Below are positions 47,851 to 56,715 of a stretch of DNA of 64,000 nt, piece by piece (positions within the stretch are counted from its first letter, which is position 1; each line of letters begins with the position of its first letter). Location of the stretch: positions 744,001 through 808,000 of the forward strand of contig NZ_CP036403.1 of assembly GCF_004322775.1 (NCBI RefSeq), read 5' to 3'. The notes beneath the pieces are model-generated. The model saw nothing but the letters and a program-made list of their open reading frames with translations, ran no database searches and was not told where the DNA came from. This stretch comes from Ornithinimicrobium sufpigmenti. Lineage in GTDB: Bacteria > Actinomycetota > Actinomycetes > Actinomycetales > Dermatophilaceae. Position numbers and translations under genes: made by a program.

Positions 47851-48171
47851 GTGGGCCGTTCCAACCGTCCCCGCCGCCACGGCCGGCCCCGCAAGGGCGC
47901 GGCCGGCGGCGGCCTCCCGCCGGCCGTGCAGCGCGGCGGCGTCGACGAGGTGCGCTACGCGGGACAGCTGTGGTCGGTCCGCCAGGTGCGCCCCAACGAC
48001 AGCGGGCGTCGCTACCTGTGCCCGGGCTGCCAGCAGGACGTGAGCGCCGGGACCGCGCACACCGTGGTCTGGCCGAGCGAGTCGATGCTGGAGGTGGAGA
48101 ACCGCCGCCACTGGCACACGGTCTGCTGGTCGGCCCGGGAGCGGCGCCGCCCCGGCGGGTCGTTCGCCTGA
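47851..48171 (+). CDS. Conserved actinobacterial protein with CxxC and HxxC (zinc-finger-like)
   Basis: A 106-residue basic protein. The N-terminus is Arg/Gly-rich (MGRSNRPRRHGRPRKGAAGG). The C-terminal half has LCPGCQQDVSAGTAHTVVWP and RRHWHTVCWSARERRR, giving CxxC...H...HxxC ligands that look like a treble-clef or HNH-related zinc site, without clear nuclease residues. Similar proteins occur widely in actinobacteria; function unknown. It lies 20 bases after the dehydrogenase and is likely co-transcribed. Confidence 0.75.
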   Translation: MGRSNRPRRHGRPRKGAAGGGLPPAVQRGGVDEVRYAGQLWSVRQVRPNDSGRRYLCPGCQQDVSAGTAHTVVWPSESMLEVENRRHWHTVCWSARERRRPGGSFA

Positions 48172-48256
48172 CGACCCGCCTGGCACGGTGACGGACGCGC
48201 CCGCCGGACGCGTCGCCTGACACAGAGTCGTCCCTCGGCCGGTGGTCGCGGTGCCT

Positions 48257-48262
48257 TACCGT
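48257..48262 (+). promoter_or_regulatory. -10 box TACCGT of a leaderless acetyltransferase mRNA
   Basis: TACCGT ends 6 bases before GTG 48269, which picks this start over the upstream GTG at 48242. Confidence 0.6.
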
Positions 48263-48268
48263 GCTGGG

Positions 48269-49234
48269 GTGAACGCAGCCACCGCACCGGACCAGTCCCG
48301 CTCGTCCGAGGCACCCCCACAGGCCCAGCAGGCCGAGATCGTCGAGCAGGCCTTCCAGCTGGTCCTCGGCCAGCAGGGTGACCCCTCCACCGCGTGCGCC
48401 TACCTGGGCACCACCGCCGACGGCCTGCGGGCCGAGCTGGACGACCTCGACGTGCCCTGGCCCGAGTCCTTGCGGGTCGGCGTCGAGGACGACCGGGTGG
48501 TCGCTGCGGTGCTCGTGGAGCACGACGAGGAGACGGGTCGCAGCTGGGTCCACGGCCCGTGGACGGCCGACGACGCGGCCTGGTCCCGGTGGGCCGACGT
48601 CCTGCTGGACGCCGCCCTCGCGCAGACCCCTGACGGGGTCGACGACCACGAGTTGTGCGCGGCGCCGGCCAACCGTCGCGTGGCGGCGCTCGCCGCCTCC
48701 CGCGGGTGGCCGGCCGGCGATGTCAACATCGTCTACGTCGCCAGGTCCGGCGACGGGTGGCCGGCGTCCCACGAGGCTGTCCGGAGCGCCATCCCCGAGG
48801 ACCTTGCCGAGCTGACCCGGCTGCACGACGACGCCTTCCCCGGCACCTACGCCACCGCTCGCCAGCTGCTGACGGACCCCGACCGGACCACCCTCGTCCT
48901 GGACCGCGACGAGGCAGTCCTGGGCTACGCCTCGGCGGAGGTGCAGCCGGACGGGGCGGGCTACCTCGACTTCGTCGCGATCGCCGCCACCTCCCGGGGC
49001 CGCGGCCTGGGCAGGGCCCTGGTCGCCGACATCGCCCGGCAGGTGCTGGCGCGTCCCGGCGTCGACGCGGTCCGGCTCACGGTCGAGGGCTCGAACACCC
49101 CGGCGGTCGCCCTCTACGAGTCGCTCGGCTTCGTCCGCGAGGCCGAGCTGGTCGGGTACCGCTCAGCTCGCGGGCTCGACCAGCTCGACCAGCACGCCGC
49201 CGGCGTCCTTGGGGTGGATGAAGTTGATGCGTGA
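48269..49234 (+). CDS. GNAT family N-acetyltransferase
   Basis: A 321-residue protein. The N-terminal 170 residues resemble a diverged GNAT half. The C-terminal GNAT domain has YLDFVAIAATSRGRGLGRAL (acetyl-CoA loop RGRGLG) and LTVEGSNTPAVALYESLGFV. Substrate unknown. The final 24 residues (after VGYRSARGLD) overlap the 3' end of the convergent epimerase gene by 72 bases and look like a mutational extension, since the domain proper ends before them. Confidence 0.82.
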   Translation: MNAATAPDQSRSSEAPPQAQQAEIVEQAFQLVLGQQGDPSTACAYLGTTADGLRAELDDLDVPWPESLRVGVEDDRVVAAVLVEHDEETGRSWVHGPWTADDAAWSRWADVLLDAALAQTPDGVDDHELCAAPANRRVAALAASRGWPAGDVNIVYVARSGDGWPASHEAVRSAIPEDLAELTRLHDDAFPGTYATARQLLTDPDRTTLVLDRDEAVLGYASAEVQPDGAGYLDFVAIAATSRGRGLGRALVADIARQVLARPGVDAVRLTVEGSNTPAVALYESLGFVREAELVGYRSARGLDQLDQHAAGVLGVDEVDA

Positions 49235-49678
49235 TCCGGCGGTGCCTCGGCGCGGCTCGTCGTAGAGCAGCCGCAGGCCTCGCTCGCGGAGCAGCGCGCT
49301 GGCCGCCTCGACGTCGCTGACGCGGTAGGCCAGCTGCTGCAGGCCGGGACCGTTGCGGTCGAGGAACTTGGCGATCGTCGACTCCGGCCCGGTGGGGGCC
49401 AGCAGCTGCAGCATCGTGGTGCCGTTGCCACCGTGCGACTCGGGGTGGCCGACCGCGATCATCGCCTCGCGCACACCCTGCTCGGTGTTGGTCTCCTCGT
49501 GCACGAGCCGGTGGCCCAGCACCTCGCAGTGGAAGGCGATGGCGGCGTCCAGGTCGGGCACCGCGATGCCCACGTGGTCGACGCACAGCAGGAAGGGCGA
49601 CAGGTCGTCCGCGAGGCCCTGGTCGCTCGGCCGGCCCTCGGGCCGGTCCAGGGTGCCTCCGGTGGGGGTGGTGCTCAT
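49163..49678 (-). CDS. mce: Methylmalonyl-CoA epimerase
   Basis: A vicinal-oxygen-chelate fold enzyme that interconverts (S)- and (R)-methylmalonyl-CoA, feeding the B12-dependent mutase. Metal ligands fit FLLCVDHVGIAVPDLDAAIA (His), the glutamine in TTMLQLLAPTG, and the terminal GGVLVELVEPAS (Glu). The INFIHPKDAGG block is typical. 171 residues from ATG 49678 with GAGGAGA upstream. Nearby meaB and the PduO adenosyltransferase serve the same mutase. Confidence 0.92.
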   Translation of the reverse strand: MSTTPTGGTLDRPEGRPSDQGLADDLSPFLLCVDHVGIAVPDLDAAIAFHCEVLGHRLVHEETNTEQGVREAMIAVGHPESHGGNGTTMLQLLAPTGPESTIAKFLDRNGPGLQQLAYRVSDVEAASALLRERGLRLLYDEPRRGTAGSRINFIHPKDAGGVLVELVEPAS

Positions 49679-49759
49679 CTGCGTCTCCTCGGGTGGATGG
49701 GCCGTCGGCGGCCTCTGCACCACGGTAGGGCCCGCGCGGGGACGGCTGGCTCCCGGGGC

Positions 49760-49765
49760 TAGCAT
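49760..49765 (+). promoter_or_regulatory. -10 box TAGCAT of a leaderless amidohydrolase mRNA
   Basis: TAGCAT ends 6 bases before ATG 49772; there is no ribosome site. Confidence 0.55.
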
Positions 49766-49771
49766 GCGCGC

Positions 49772-51325
49772 ATGCCAGACCTCCTCGTGCGCGACGTGCG
49801 CCTCGTCGCCCTCGACGCACCCCGCCCCGGGCAGCCTGCCGTCGCAGGGCAGGCCGCGGGGGAGCCCGTCGACGTCCTCGTGCGGGACGGGGTGATCACC
49901 GCGGTAGGGGAGGGGGTCCGGGACCGGGTGGAGGCGCTCGGCATACCCGTGCTGGACGGACACGGCCGGTATGCCGTGCCGGGGCTGTGGGACATGCACG
50001 TCCACATGGTGCAGTGGGGCCTGAACCGCACCCGGCTCGACACCTCCGGCACGACCGGGCCCCAGGAGGTCATCGACCGGGTCGCCGAGCGGCTCGCCGG
50101 CGGGCTCGACACCCCGACCGGGATCCTGGTCGGCTACGGGCACCGGACCGGCAGCTGGCACGAGCGTCCGACGGTCGCGGCCCTCGACGCGGTGACCGGG
50201 CAGGTGCCCGTGGCCCTCATCGCCGGCGACGCCCACCACGGCTGGCTGAACACCGCCGCCCTGCGCCTGGTCGGGGGGCCGATGGTGACCGGCGTGGTGG
50301 CCGAGGGCGCCTGGTTCCCGCTCTACGACCGCCTGCAGCGGCTCCAGGGCGCGGCGCAGGAGGCCGAGTTCGGGGTGGCGCAGGCGGTGGCCGACGCGCA
50401 CGCCCACGGGATCGTGGGGATCGTCGACCTGGAGTTCGGTCAGCCCTGGCTGCAGTGGCGGGCGCGGACGGCCGGGGAGACCCCGCCGCTGCGGGCGCGC
50501 ACGGCCGTCTACCCCGAGGGCCTGGACGCGGTGATCGCCGCCGGGGTGCGCACCGGCGACCCGATCCGGGCCACCGACGGGCTGGTCACCATGGGTCCGC
50601 TGAAGGTCATCACCGACGGCTCGCTGAACACCCGCACCGCGTGGTGCTGCCAGCCCTACGCCGACGCCGCCGACCCGGACCTGGCCCACGGCGCCCCGAA
50701 CCTGCCCGCCGACGAGCTGGTCGAGCTGCTGCAGCGCGCCCACGACGCCGGGCTGGAGGCGGCGCTGCACGCGATCGGCGACGCCGCCGTGTTGACCGTC
50801 CTGGACGCCTTCGCCACCACCGGTGCCCGCGGCTCCGTCGAGCACGCCCAGCTGGTCGACCTGGCCGACCTGGAGCGGTGGTCCCGGCTGCCGGTCCGGG
50901 CCAGCGTCCAGCCCGCGCACCTGCTCGACGACCGGGCGGTGACGGAGCAGTGCTGGCCGGAGCACACCCACCGCACCTTCACGCTGCGCAGCTTCCTCGA
51001 CGCCGGGATCGAGCTGTCGCTCGGCTCCGACGCCCCGGTCTCCCCCCTCGACCCGTGGCTGGCGATGGCGGCGGCCGTGCACCGCGGGGCCGAGGGGGAG
51101 GAGAGCTGGCACCCGGAGCAGCGGATCAGCCCCCGCGAGGCGCTGGCGGCGTCCGTGGACGGCCGGCGGATCCGGGCCGGAGACCCAGGCGACCTGGCAC
51201 TGCTCGACCTCGACCCGCTCGGGGCCGACGGCCCGCAGCCCACCTCGGCGGAGCAGGCGGCCCGGCTGTGCGGGATGACGGTCTCCGCGACCGTGCTGGA
51301 CGGCCAGGTCGTGCACGGGGCCTGA
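49772..51325 (+). CDS. Amidohydrolase family 3 protein (YtcJ-like)
   Basis: A 517-residue metal-dependent hydrolase. Metal-binding HxH is in [15 protein letters not shown]. Later: [14 protein letters not shown], the [10 protein letters not shown] block, [18 protein letters not shown], and the catalytic Asp in [20 protein letters not shown]. The family removes N-formyl or N-acyl groups or opens cyclic amides; the substrate cannot be read. It starts 94 bases from the divergent epimerase gene. Confidence 0.88.
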   Translation: MPDLLVRDVRLVALDAPRPGQPAVAGQAAGEPVDVLVRDGVITAVGEGVRDRVEALGIPVLDGHGRYAVPGLWDMHVHMVQWGLNRTRLDTSGTTGPQEVIDRVAERLAGGLDTPTGILVGYGHRTGSWHERPTVAALDAVTGQVPVALIAGDAHHGWLNTAALRLVGGPMVTGVVAEGAWFPLYDRLQRLQGAAQEAEFGVAQAVADAHAHGIVGIVDLEFGQPWLQWRARTAGETPPLRARTAVYPEGLDAVIAAGVRTGDPIRATDGLVTMGPLKVITDGSLNTRTAWCCQPYADAADPDLAHGAPNLPADELVELLQRAHDAGLEAALHAIGDAAVLTVLDAFATTGARGSVEHAQLVDLADLERWSRLPVRASVQPAHLLDDRAVTEQCWPEHTHRTFTLRSFLDAGIELSLGSDAPVSPLDPWLAMAAAVHRGAEGEESWHPEQRISPREALAASVDGRRIRAGDPGDLALLDLDPLGADGPQPTSAEQAARLCGMTVSATVLDGQVVHGA

Positions 51326-51409
51326 GCGCGCGCACGCGTGCACGACCGACGGCGTGCTGCACAGATGGCCGGTCACCGGACCGACCTAGGGTCAACGCGC
51401 AAGCAGGAC

Positions 51410-51415
51410 TACAGT
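51410..51415 (+). promoter_or_regulatory. Candidate -10 box for the thiolase gene
   Basis: TACAGT lies 48 bases before the thiolase ATG, giving a short leader that carries the GGAGG ribosome site. Confidence 0.45.
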
Positions 51416-51462
51416 GGCAAGCAGGCATACCGTCCCTCACCGTCGCTGGAGGCTGCACCACC

Positions 51463-52665
51463 ATGTCCGACACCACCTCTGTGCTCGTCGCGGGCGCCCG
51501 CACCCCGATGGGTCGCCTGCTCGGCTCTCTCTCCGGCTTCTCCGCCGCCGACCTCGGCGGGATCGCCATCAAGGGGGCCCTGGAGAAGGCCGGCATCACC
51601 GGTGACCAGGTCGACTACGTGATCATGGGCCAGGTGCTCACGGCCGGGGCCGGTCAGATCCCGGCCCGTCAGGCCGCCGTCGCGGCCGGCATCCCGATGG
51701 AGGTGCCCGCCCTGACCATCAACAAGGTCTGCCTGTCCGGGATCAACGCGATCGCGCTCGCCGACCAGCTCGTGCGCGCCGGCGAGGCCGACATCGTCGT
51801 CGCCGGGGGGCAGGAGTCGATGAGCCAGGCGCCCCACCTGCTGCAGCGCTCCCGCGAGGGCTACAAGTACGGCGACGTCACGGCGCGCGACCACATGGCC
51901 TACGACGGCCTCTGGGACGCCTTCACCGACCAGGCGATGGGCAACCTGACGGAGGCGGCCAACGCTGCCGACCTGGAGTTCAGCCGCGAGGAGCAGGACG
52001 CCTACTCCGCCCGCAGCCACCAGCTGGCCGCGCAGGCGTGGGAGAAGGGCCTGTTCGACGAGGCGGTGGTCCCGGTGTCCATCCCGCAGCGCAAGGGCGA
52101 CCCGATCGAGTTCAAGAACGACGAGGGCATCCGCCCCGACACCACCGTGGAGTCCCTGGGCAAGCTGCGGCCCGCGTTCCGCAAGGACGGCACCATCACC
52201 GCCGGCTCGGCCTCGCAGATCTCCGACGGCGCCTGCGCGGTCGTGGTGATGAGCAGGGCCAAGGCCGAGGAGCTCGGCCTCGCCTGGCTCGCGGAGATCG
52301 GGGCCCACGGCATGGTCGCCGGACCCGACTCCACTCTGCAGACCCAGCCCTCGCGGGCCATCGTGGCCGCCTGCAAGAAGGAGGGCATCGAGCCCTCCGA
52401 CCTCGACCTGGTCGAGATGAACGAGGCCTTCGCGGCGGTGGCGCTGGCGTCCACCAAGGAGCTAAGCCTGGACCCCGAGAAGGTCAACGTCAACGGCGGC
52501 GCGATCGCGATGGGCCACCCGATCGGGATGTCCGGCGCCCGGATCGTGCTGCACCTGGCGCTGGAGCTGCAGCGCCGCGGTGGCGGCACGGGCGCGGCGT
52601 CGCTGTGCGGCGGCGGCGGGCAGGGTGACGCGCTGATCGTGCGCGTCCCGCAGGCCCAGGGCTGA
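51463..52665 (+). CDS. Acetyl-CoA C-acetyltransferase (thiolase)
   Basis: It condenses two acetyl-CoA or cleaves 3-ketoacyl-CoA. Nucleophilic Cys90 in [26 protein letters not shown]; catalytic His in [19 protein letters not shown]; second Cys in [12 protein letters not shown]. Length of 400 residues is normal. GGAGG precedes ATG 51463; the upstream open frame is not coding. It lies 15 bases before meaB, so the pair is probably co-transcribed. Confidence 0.94.
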   Translation: MSDTTSVLVAGARTPMGRLLGSLSGFSAADLGGIAIKGALEKAGITGDQVDYVIMGQVLTAGAGQIPARQAAVAAGIPMEVPALTINKVCLSGINAIALADQLVRAGEADIVVAGGQESMSQAPHLLQRSREGYKYGDVTARDHMAYDGLWDAFTDQAMGNLTEAANAADLEFSREEQDAYSARSHQLAAQAWEKGLFDEAVVPVSIPQRKGDPIEFKNDEGIRPDTTVESLGKLRPAFRKDGTITAGSASQISDGACAVVVMSRAKAEELGLAWLAEIGAHGMVAGPDSTLQTQPSRAIVAACKKEGIEPSDLDLVEMNEAFAAVALASTKELSLDPEKVNVNGGAIAMGHPIGMSGARIVLHLALELQRRGGGTGAASLCGGGGQGDALIVRVPQAQG

Positions 52666-52680
52666 GCCCGGCCACCCGGT

Positions 52681-53649
52681 ATGCGGTCCCGCCGCACGGT
52701 CGACGTCCCCGTCCTGGTCGAGCAGGCCAGGGCGGGCTCGCCGCGTGCCCTGGGTCGGCTGATCACGCTGGTCGAGAACGCCCACCCCGCGCTGCGAGAG
52801 GTGATGGGGCTGCTGGCCCCGCACACGGGGCAGGCCCGGATCATCGGGCTCACCGGCAGCCCGGGTGTGGGCAAGTCGACCAGCACCTCGATGCTGGTGC
52901 GCGCGCTGCGCCAGCGCGACCTGCGGGTCGGGGTGCTCGCGGTCGACCCCTCCAGCCCGTTCTCCGGCGGCGCGCTGCTCGGTGACCGGATCCGGCTGGG
53001 TGAGCACGCCCTCGACCCCGGTGTCTTCATCCGCTCGATGGCCTCGCGGGGGCACCTCGGTGGCCTGGCCTGGGCGACGCCGCAGGCCCTGCGCGTGATG
53101 GACGCCGCGGGCTGCGAGGTGATCCTCGTCGAGACCGTCGGTGTGGGCCAGAGCGAGGTGGAGATCGCCGGGCTGGCCGACACCACCCTCGTGCTGCTCG
53201 CACCGGGGATGGGCGACGGCGTCCAGGCCGCCAAGGCGGGGATCCTGGAGGTCGGTGACGTCTTCGTGGTCAACAAGGCCGACCGGGACGGTGCCGACGC
53301 CACGGTCCGCGAGCTGCGGCAGATGATCTCCCTGGGGGACCGCACCGAGCCCGGCCTCTGGCGCCCGCCCGTGCTCAAGACCGTCGCCGAGCGCCACGAG
53401 GGCGGCGAGGAGGTGGTCGAGGCGATGGACAAGCACCTGGCCTGGATGCAGGAGCACGGCGAGCTCGAGCGCCGGCGCCGCACCCGCGCGGCCCGGGAGG
53501 TGGAGGCGCTCGCCCTCGCCCGGCTGCGCGCGCGCATGGGTGAGGTGCTCGGCGACGGGGCCCTCGCGGAGGCCACCGAGCAGGTGCTGGCCGGCCGGGT
53601 CGATCCGTATGCGGCCGCCGACCAGGTGGTCTCCCAGGTCGCCGGCTGA
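52681..53649 (+). CDS. meaB: Methylmalonyl-CoA mutase-associated GTPase MeaB
   Basis: A G3E-family GTPase chaperone that protects and reloads adenosylcobalamin-dependent methylmalonyl-CoA mutase. Walker A GSPGVGKS at residues 59-66; GVLAVDPSSPFSGGALLGDR; VETVGVGQSEVEIAGLADT; NKAD in VFVVNKADRDGA. Length is 322 residues. The mutase genes are not in this window, but mce and the adenosyltransferase gene are. Confidence 0.95.
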   Translation: MRSRRTVDVPVLVEQARAGSPRALGRLITLVENAHPALREVMGLLAPHTGQARIIGLTGSPGVGKSTSTSMLVRALRQRDLRVGVLAVDPSSPFSGGALLGDRIRLGEHALDPGVFIRSMASRGHLGGLAWATPQALRVMDAAGCEVILVETVGVGQSEVEIAGLADTTLVLLAPGMGDGVQAAKAGILEVGDVFVVNKADRDGADATVRELRQMISLGDRTEPGLWRPPVLKTVAERHEGGEEVVEAMDKHLAWMQEHGELERRRRTRAAREVEALALARLRARMGEVLGDGALAEATEQVLAGRVDPYAAADQVVSQVAG

Positions 53650-53664
53650 GCCGGCCACCGCTGG

Positions 53665-53670
53665 TAGCGT
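53665..53670 (+). promoter_or_regulatory. -10 box TAGCGT of a leaderless acetyltransferase mRNA
   Basis: TAGCGT ends 8 bases before ATG 53679; there is no ribosome site. Confidence 0.5.
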
Positions 53671-53678
53671 CGCTGCGC

Positions 53679-54218
53679 ATGACCCCCGCCCTGACCCCCA
53701 GCAGGAGCAACGCCGAGGGCTACCTCATCCGGCGCCCGACCCGGAGCGACACCGTCCCGTTCTCCACGCTGCACGTGCACATCTGGCGGTCGACCTACCG
53801 CGGTCTGATGGAGGACCGGGTGCTCGACGCCCTGGAGCCGTCGAGCTTCGCGGCGACCTGGATGGCGGTGGGCAGCGGCTACGACGAGGGGACGATCCCG
53901 GACGACGGCCGGGGCTTCTGGGTGGCGACCCTGCACGGGGAGCCCGTCGGCTTCATCTTCTTCGGGCCCGGCCGCGACGCGGACCGGCCGGTCGAGCGCC
54001 AGCTCTACGCCCTCAACGTGCACCCCGAGCACCACGGCCGGGGGATCGCCCAGCGGCTCCTGGACGAGGGCCTCGGACCGGGCGCGGCCTACCTGTGGGT
54101 GGCCAGGGGCAACGGCCGGGCGATCCGGTTCTACGAGCGCAACGGCTTCGCCCTGGACGGCACGGAGAGCGCCGACCAGCACGACGGGGTGGTCGAGGTC
54201 CGCATGGTCCGGTCCTGA
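53679..54218 (+). CDS. GNAT family N-acetyltransferase
   Basis: A single-domain 179-residue acetyltransferase. Start of the fold: GYLIRRPTRSDTVPFSTLHV. Acetyl-CoA site: YALNVHPEHHGRGIAQRLLD. End: RAIRFYERNGFALDGTES. The HIWRSTYRGLMEDRVLD block resembles acetyltransferases related to TTR/RimI-like enzymes, but the substrate is unknown. Convergent with the Nramp-like gene, 37 bases apart. Confidence 0.88.
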   Translation: MTPALTPSRSNAEGYLIRRPTRSDTVPFSTLHVHIWRSTYRGLMEDRVLDALEPSSFAATWMAVGSGYDEGTIPDDGRGFWVATLHGEPVGFIFFGPGRDADRPVERQLYALNVHPEHHGRGIAQRLLDEGLGPGAAYLWVARGNGRAIRFYERNGFALDGTESADQHDGVVEVRMVRS

Positions 54219-54255
54219 GCCGGTCCCTCATCGGACGACCCGACGAGGGCGAGCA

Positions 54256-55512
54256 TCAGCCGACGACCCCGACGAGGGTGAGCAGGAACAGCACGGTGAA
54301 GCCGGCCAGGAAGACGAGACCGGCCCACGACAGCCACCGCAGCGCGGGGGAGAGCCGCGACCCGCGGCGGACCAGGGAGAAGTTCAGCCAGGCGAAGACG
54401 GGTGCCGTGACGAAGGCGCTGATCATCGCGTAGCGCAGCATGTCGGCCAGCTCGGCACTCATCCACACCACGATCGCCAGGGCCGCCACAGAGATGCCGG
54501 TGATCCAGGCGTTCTTCTCCCGGCGGCTGAAGTCGGGCCGGCCGCGCAGCAGCCGCAACGACTCGGCGCTGGCCCGGGCATACCCGTCCACCACCGTGAT
54601 CACGGTGCCGAACATCGCGGCGAAGGCGATGAGTGCCATGAGCGGCACGGCCCAGCTGCCGATCGCGGCGCCGTACATGGACATCAGCTGCGGGATGTAG
54701 GCACCGCCGGCCATCGCCAGCTCCTCGCCGCTGCCGTACTGCACGAAGACGCCGAGCGCCACGAAGATCACCGCGAGCACGGTGGAGACGACGAAACCGA
54801 GGTTGAAGTCGAAGATGATGTCCTGGGGACGCACAGTGCGGTCCTGGGCCTTGGCCCGGATCCACAGCGAGTTCAGGGCGCTGACCTCGATCGGGGCCGG
54901 CATCCAGCCGATGAGGGCCACGAGGAAGGCCAGGGTGGCCAGGTTCCACGGTGAGGGGTCGACGAAACCCGGTTCGCGCACCGTCCCCTGCGAGGCGGCC
55001 ATCACGACCGCGACCACGGTGGACAGGGACAGCACGACCAGGATCACCTTGGTCACCGCGTCCAGGGCCTTGTAGCGACCACCGACGAGCAGCGCCCAGG
55101 TGATGCCCATGAGCAGGGTGGCCAGGAGCGGCACCCCCAACCCCCAGCTGGCGGGCAGCAGGTAGGCGAGGATGACCGTGCACAGGAGCGCCACGCCCGC
55201 GGCAGAGACCACCGAGGAGTAGATGCAGAGCACGAAGAAGACGATGAGGTAGCCCCGACCCTTGCGGGCGTAGCCCTCGACGAGGGAGAGCCCGGACTCC
55301 GCGGTGAACTGCGGTCCGAACCGGAAGAACGGGTACTTCAGCACGTTGGCCACGAGGAGCAGCCCGACCAGCTGCCACCCGAACAGGGCTCCCGCCTGGG
55401 TGGAGGCCACCAGGTGGGAGGCGCCGATCGCGGCCGAGGCCATCAGCAGGCCAGGACCGACAGCGCTCCACCGGGACCCCGCCGCGTGGTCCGGGGTCGT
55501 CCTCGTCGACAT
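54256..55512 (-). CDS. Nramp-related divalent metal transporter, atypical binding site
   Basis: A 418-residue protein with about eleven spans. The opening GPGLLMASAAIGASHLVAST aligns with Nramp helix 1, but the usual DPGN metal site is missing (about GASH here). Helix 6 has IGWMPAPIEVSALNSLW, keeping the MP of the MPH motif. Such departures are known in Nramp-related magnesium or aluminium transporters, so the ion may not be Mn2+ or Fe2+. The ATG at 55512 is placed by a leaderless -10 box. Confidence 0.8.
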   Translation of the reverse strand: MSTRTTPDHAAGSRWSAVGPGLLMASAAIGASHLVASTQAGALFGWQLVGLLLVANVLKYPFFRFGPQFTAESGLSLVEGYARKGRGYLIVFFVLCIYSSVVSAAGVALLCTVILAYLLPASWGLGVPLLATLLMGITWALLVGGRYKALDAVTKVILVVLSLSTVVAVVMAASQGTVREPGFVDPSPWNLATLAFLVALIGWMPAPIEVSALNSLWIRAKAQDRTVRPQDIIFDFNLGFVVSTVLAVIFVALGVFVQYGSGEELAMAGGAYIPQLMSMYGAAIGSWAVPLMALIAFAAMFGTVITVVDGYARASAESLRLLRGRPDFSRREKNAWITGISVAALAIVVWMSAELADMLRYAMISAFVTAPVFAWLNFSLVRRGSRLSPALRWLSWAGLVFLAGFTVLFLLTLVGVVG

Positions 55513-55520
55513 GACCGGGC

Positions 55521-55526
55521 AGAGTA
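55521..55526 (-). promoter_or_regulatory. -10 box TACTCT of a leaderless transporter mRNA
   Basis: On the minus strand TACTCT ends 8 bases before ATG 55512. Together with the box at 55556 it makes a compact 55-base divergent promoter region. Confidence 0.5.
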
Positions 55527-55555
55527 CCAGAGGGGTCACGCCGGAGAGGGCCGGA

Positions 55556-55561
55556 TAGAGT
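55556..55561 (+). promoter_or_regulatory. -10 box TAGAGT of a leaderless aminopeptidase mRNA
   Basis: TAGAGT ends 6 bases before GTG 55568; there is no ribosome site. Confidence 0.6.
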
Positions 55562-55567
55562 CTGAGC

Positions 55568-56554
55568 GTGCATGAACGCCGCGGCTTCTACCCCGAGATC
55601 GAGCCCTGGTCCACCCAGATGCTGCCGGTCGGGGACGGGCACGAGGTGTATGTGGAGCAGTCCGGCAACCCGGACGGCATACCGGTGATCTTCGTGCACG
55701 GGGGACCGGGCAGCGGCACCAGCCCGCGCCAGCGTCGGGTCTTCGACCCGGAGCGCTACCGCATCGTGCTCTTCGACCAGCGCATGGCGGGGCGGTCCAC
55801 CCCGCACGCCTCGACCACGGTCGCCCCGGACGTCTGGGCCACCAACACGACGGCCCACCTCGTCGCGGACATGGAGCTGATCCGCGAGCAGCTGGGGATC
55901 GGCACCTGGCAGGTCTTCGGCGGCTCCTGGGGGTCCTTCCTCGCGCTGGCCTACGCCCAGGCCCACCCGGACCGCGTCACCGCCCTGGTGCTGCGGGGCA
56001 TCTTCACGCTGCGGCGCCGGGAGCTGGCCTGGATGTACGAGCGCGGACACCTCGAGCACGTCTACCCCGACCTGTGGGCCGAGTTCGTCGCGCCGATCCC
56101 CGCCGAGCGCCACGGCGACCTGCTGCTCGCCTACCACGAGCTGCTCTTCGACCCTGACCCCGAGGTGCACCTCGCGCCGGCCCAGGCCTGGAGCGGATGG
56201 GAGGCACGCATCATCACCGTGGAGCCGGACGACGAGGGCTACCGCAAGGCGGTCGAGCCCCGGCAGGCGCTCTCCTTCGCCAGGATCGAGAGCCACTACT
56301 TCGTGCACGGCGGCTTCGTGCGGGAGGGACAGCTGCTGCAGGAGGCGCCCCGCGTCGCGCACATCCCCACGGTGATCGTGCAGGGACGGCTGGACATGTG
56401 CACCCCCGCCCGCACCGCCTTCGACCTCGCCGAGCGGCTGCCCGAGGCGGACTTCGTCGTGGTCCCCGACGCCGGGCACGCCTTCTCCGAGCCCGGCACG
56501 CTCGACGCCCTGGTGCGGGCGACGGACCGGCTGGCGGGCCGCCAGGGTGGCTGA
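55568..56554 (+). CDS. pip: Prolyl aminopeptidase (proline iminopeptidase)
   Basis: A 328-residue alpha/beta-hydrolase that removes N-terminal proline. Oxyanion motif VIFVHGGPGSGTSPRQRRVF; FDQRMAGRSTPHAS (the usual DQRGxGxS is altered to DQRMAGRS); nucleophile elbow VFGGSWGSFLALAYAQAHPD; catalytic Asp in VQGRLDMCTP; His in VVPDAGHAFSEPG. Starts MHERRGFYPEIEPWSTQMLP, typical of this family. The overall call is firm although the DQR loop is unusual. Confidence 0.9.
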   Translation: MHERRGFYPEIEPWSTQMLPVGDGHEVYVEQSGNPDGIPVIFVHGGPGSGTSPRQRRVFDPERYRIVLFDQRMAGRSTPHASTTVAPDVWATNTTAHLVADMELIREQLGIGTWQVFGGSWGSFLALAYAQAHPDRVTALVLRGIFTLRRRELAWMYERGHLEHVYPDLWAEFVAPIPAERHGDLLLAYHELLFDPDPEVHLAPAQAWSGWEARIITVEPDDEGYRKAVEPRQALSFARIESHYFVHGGFVREGQLLQEAPRVAHIPTVIVQGRLDMCTPARTAFDLAERLPEADFVVVPDAGHAFSEPGTLDALVRATDRLAGRQGG

Positions 56555-56703
56555 CCGGCCTTGCCGGGTGACTGCGCGCCTGTGGCGCTGGTCACGCCCG
56601 AGCTGCGTCTTCCCTGCAGGTCAGCGACCTTCCGAGGCGTCATCCGAGCACTGCAGCTGCCATGCTGGGCGTTCCCTGATTTCCCCTTGACGCCAGGAAA
56701 GTT

Positions 56704-56709
56704 TACCGT
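56704..56709 (+). promoter_or_regulatory. -10 box TACCGT of a leaderless lipoprotein mRNA
   Basis: TACCGT ends 6 bases before ATG 56716, with no ribosome site. TTGACG lies only 11 bases upstream, too close to act as a normal -35 box. Confidence 0.55.
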
Positions 56710-56715
56710 TTCGTT

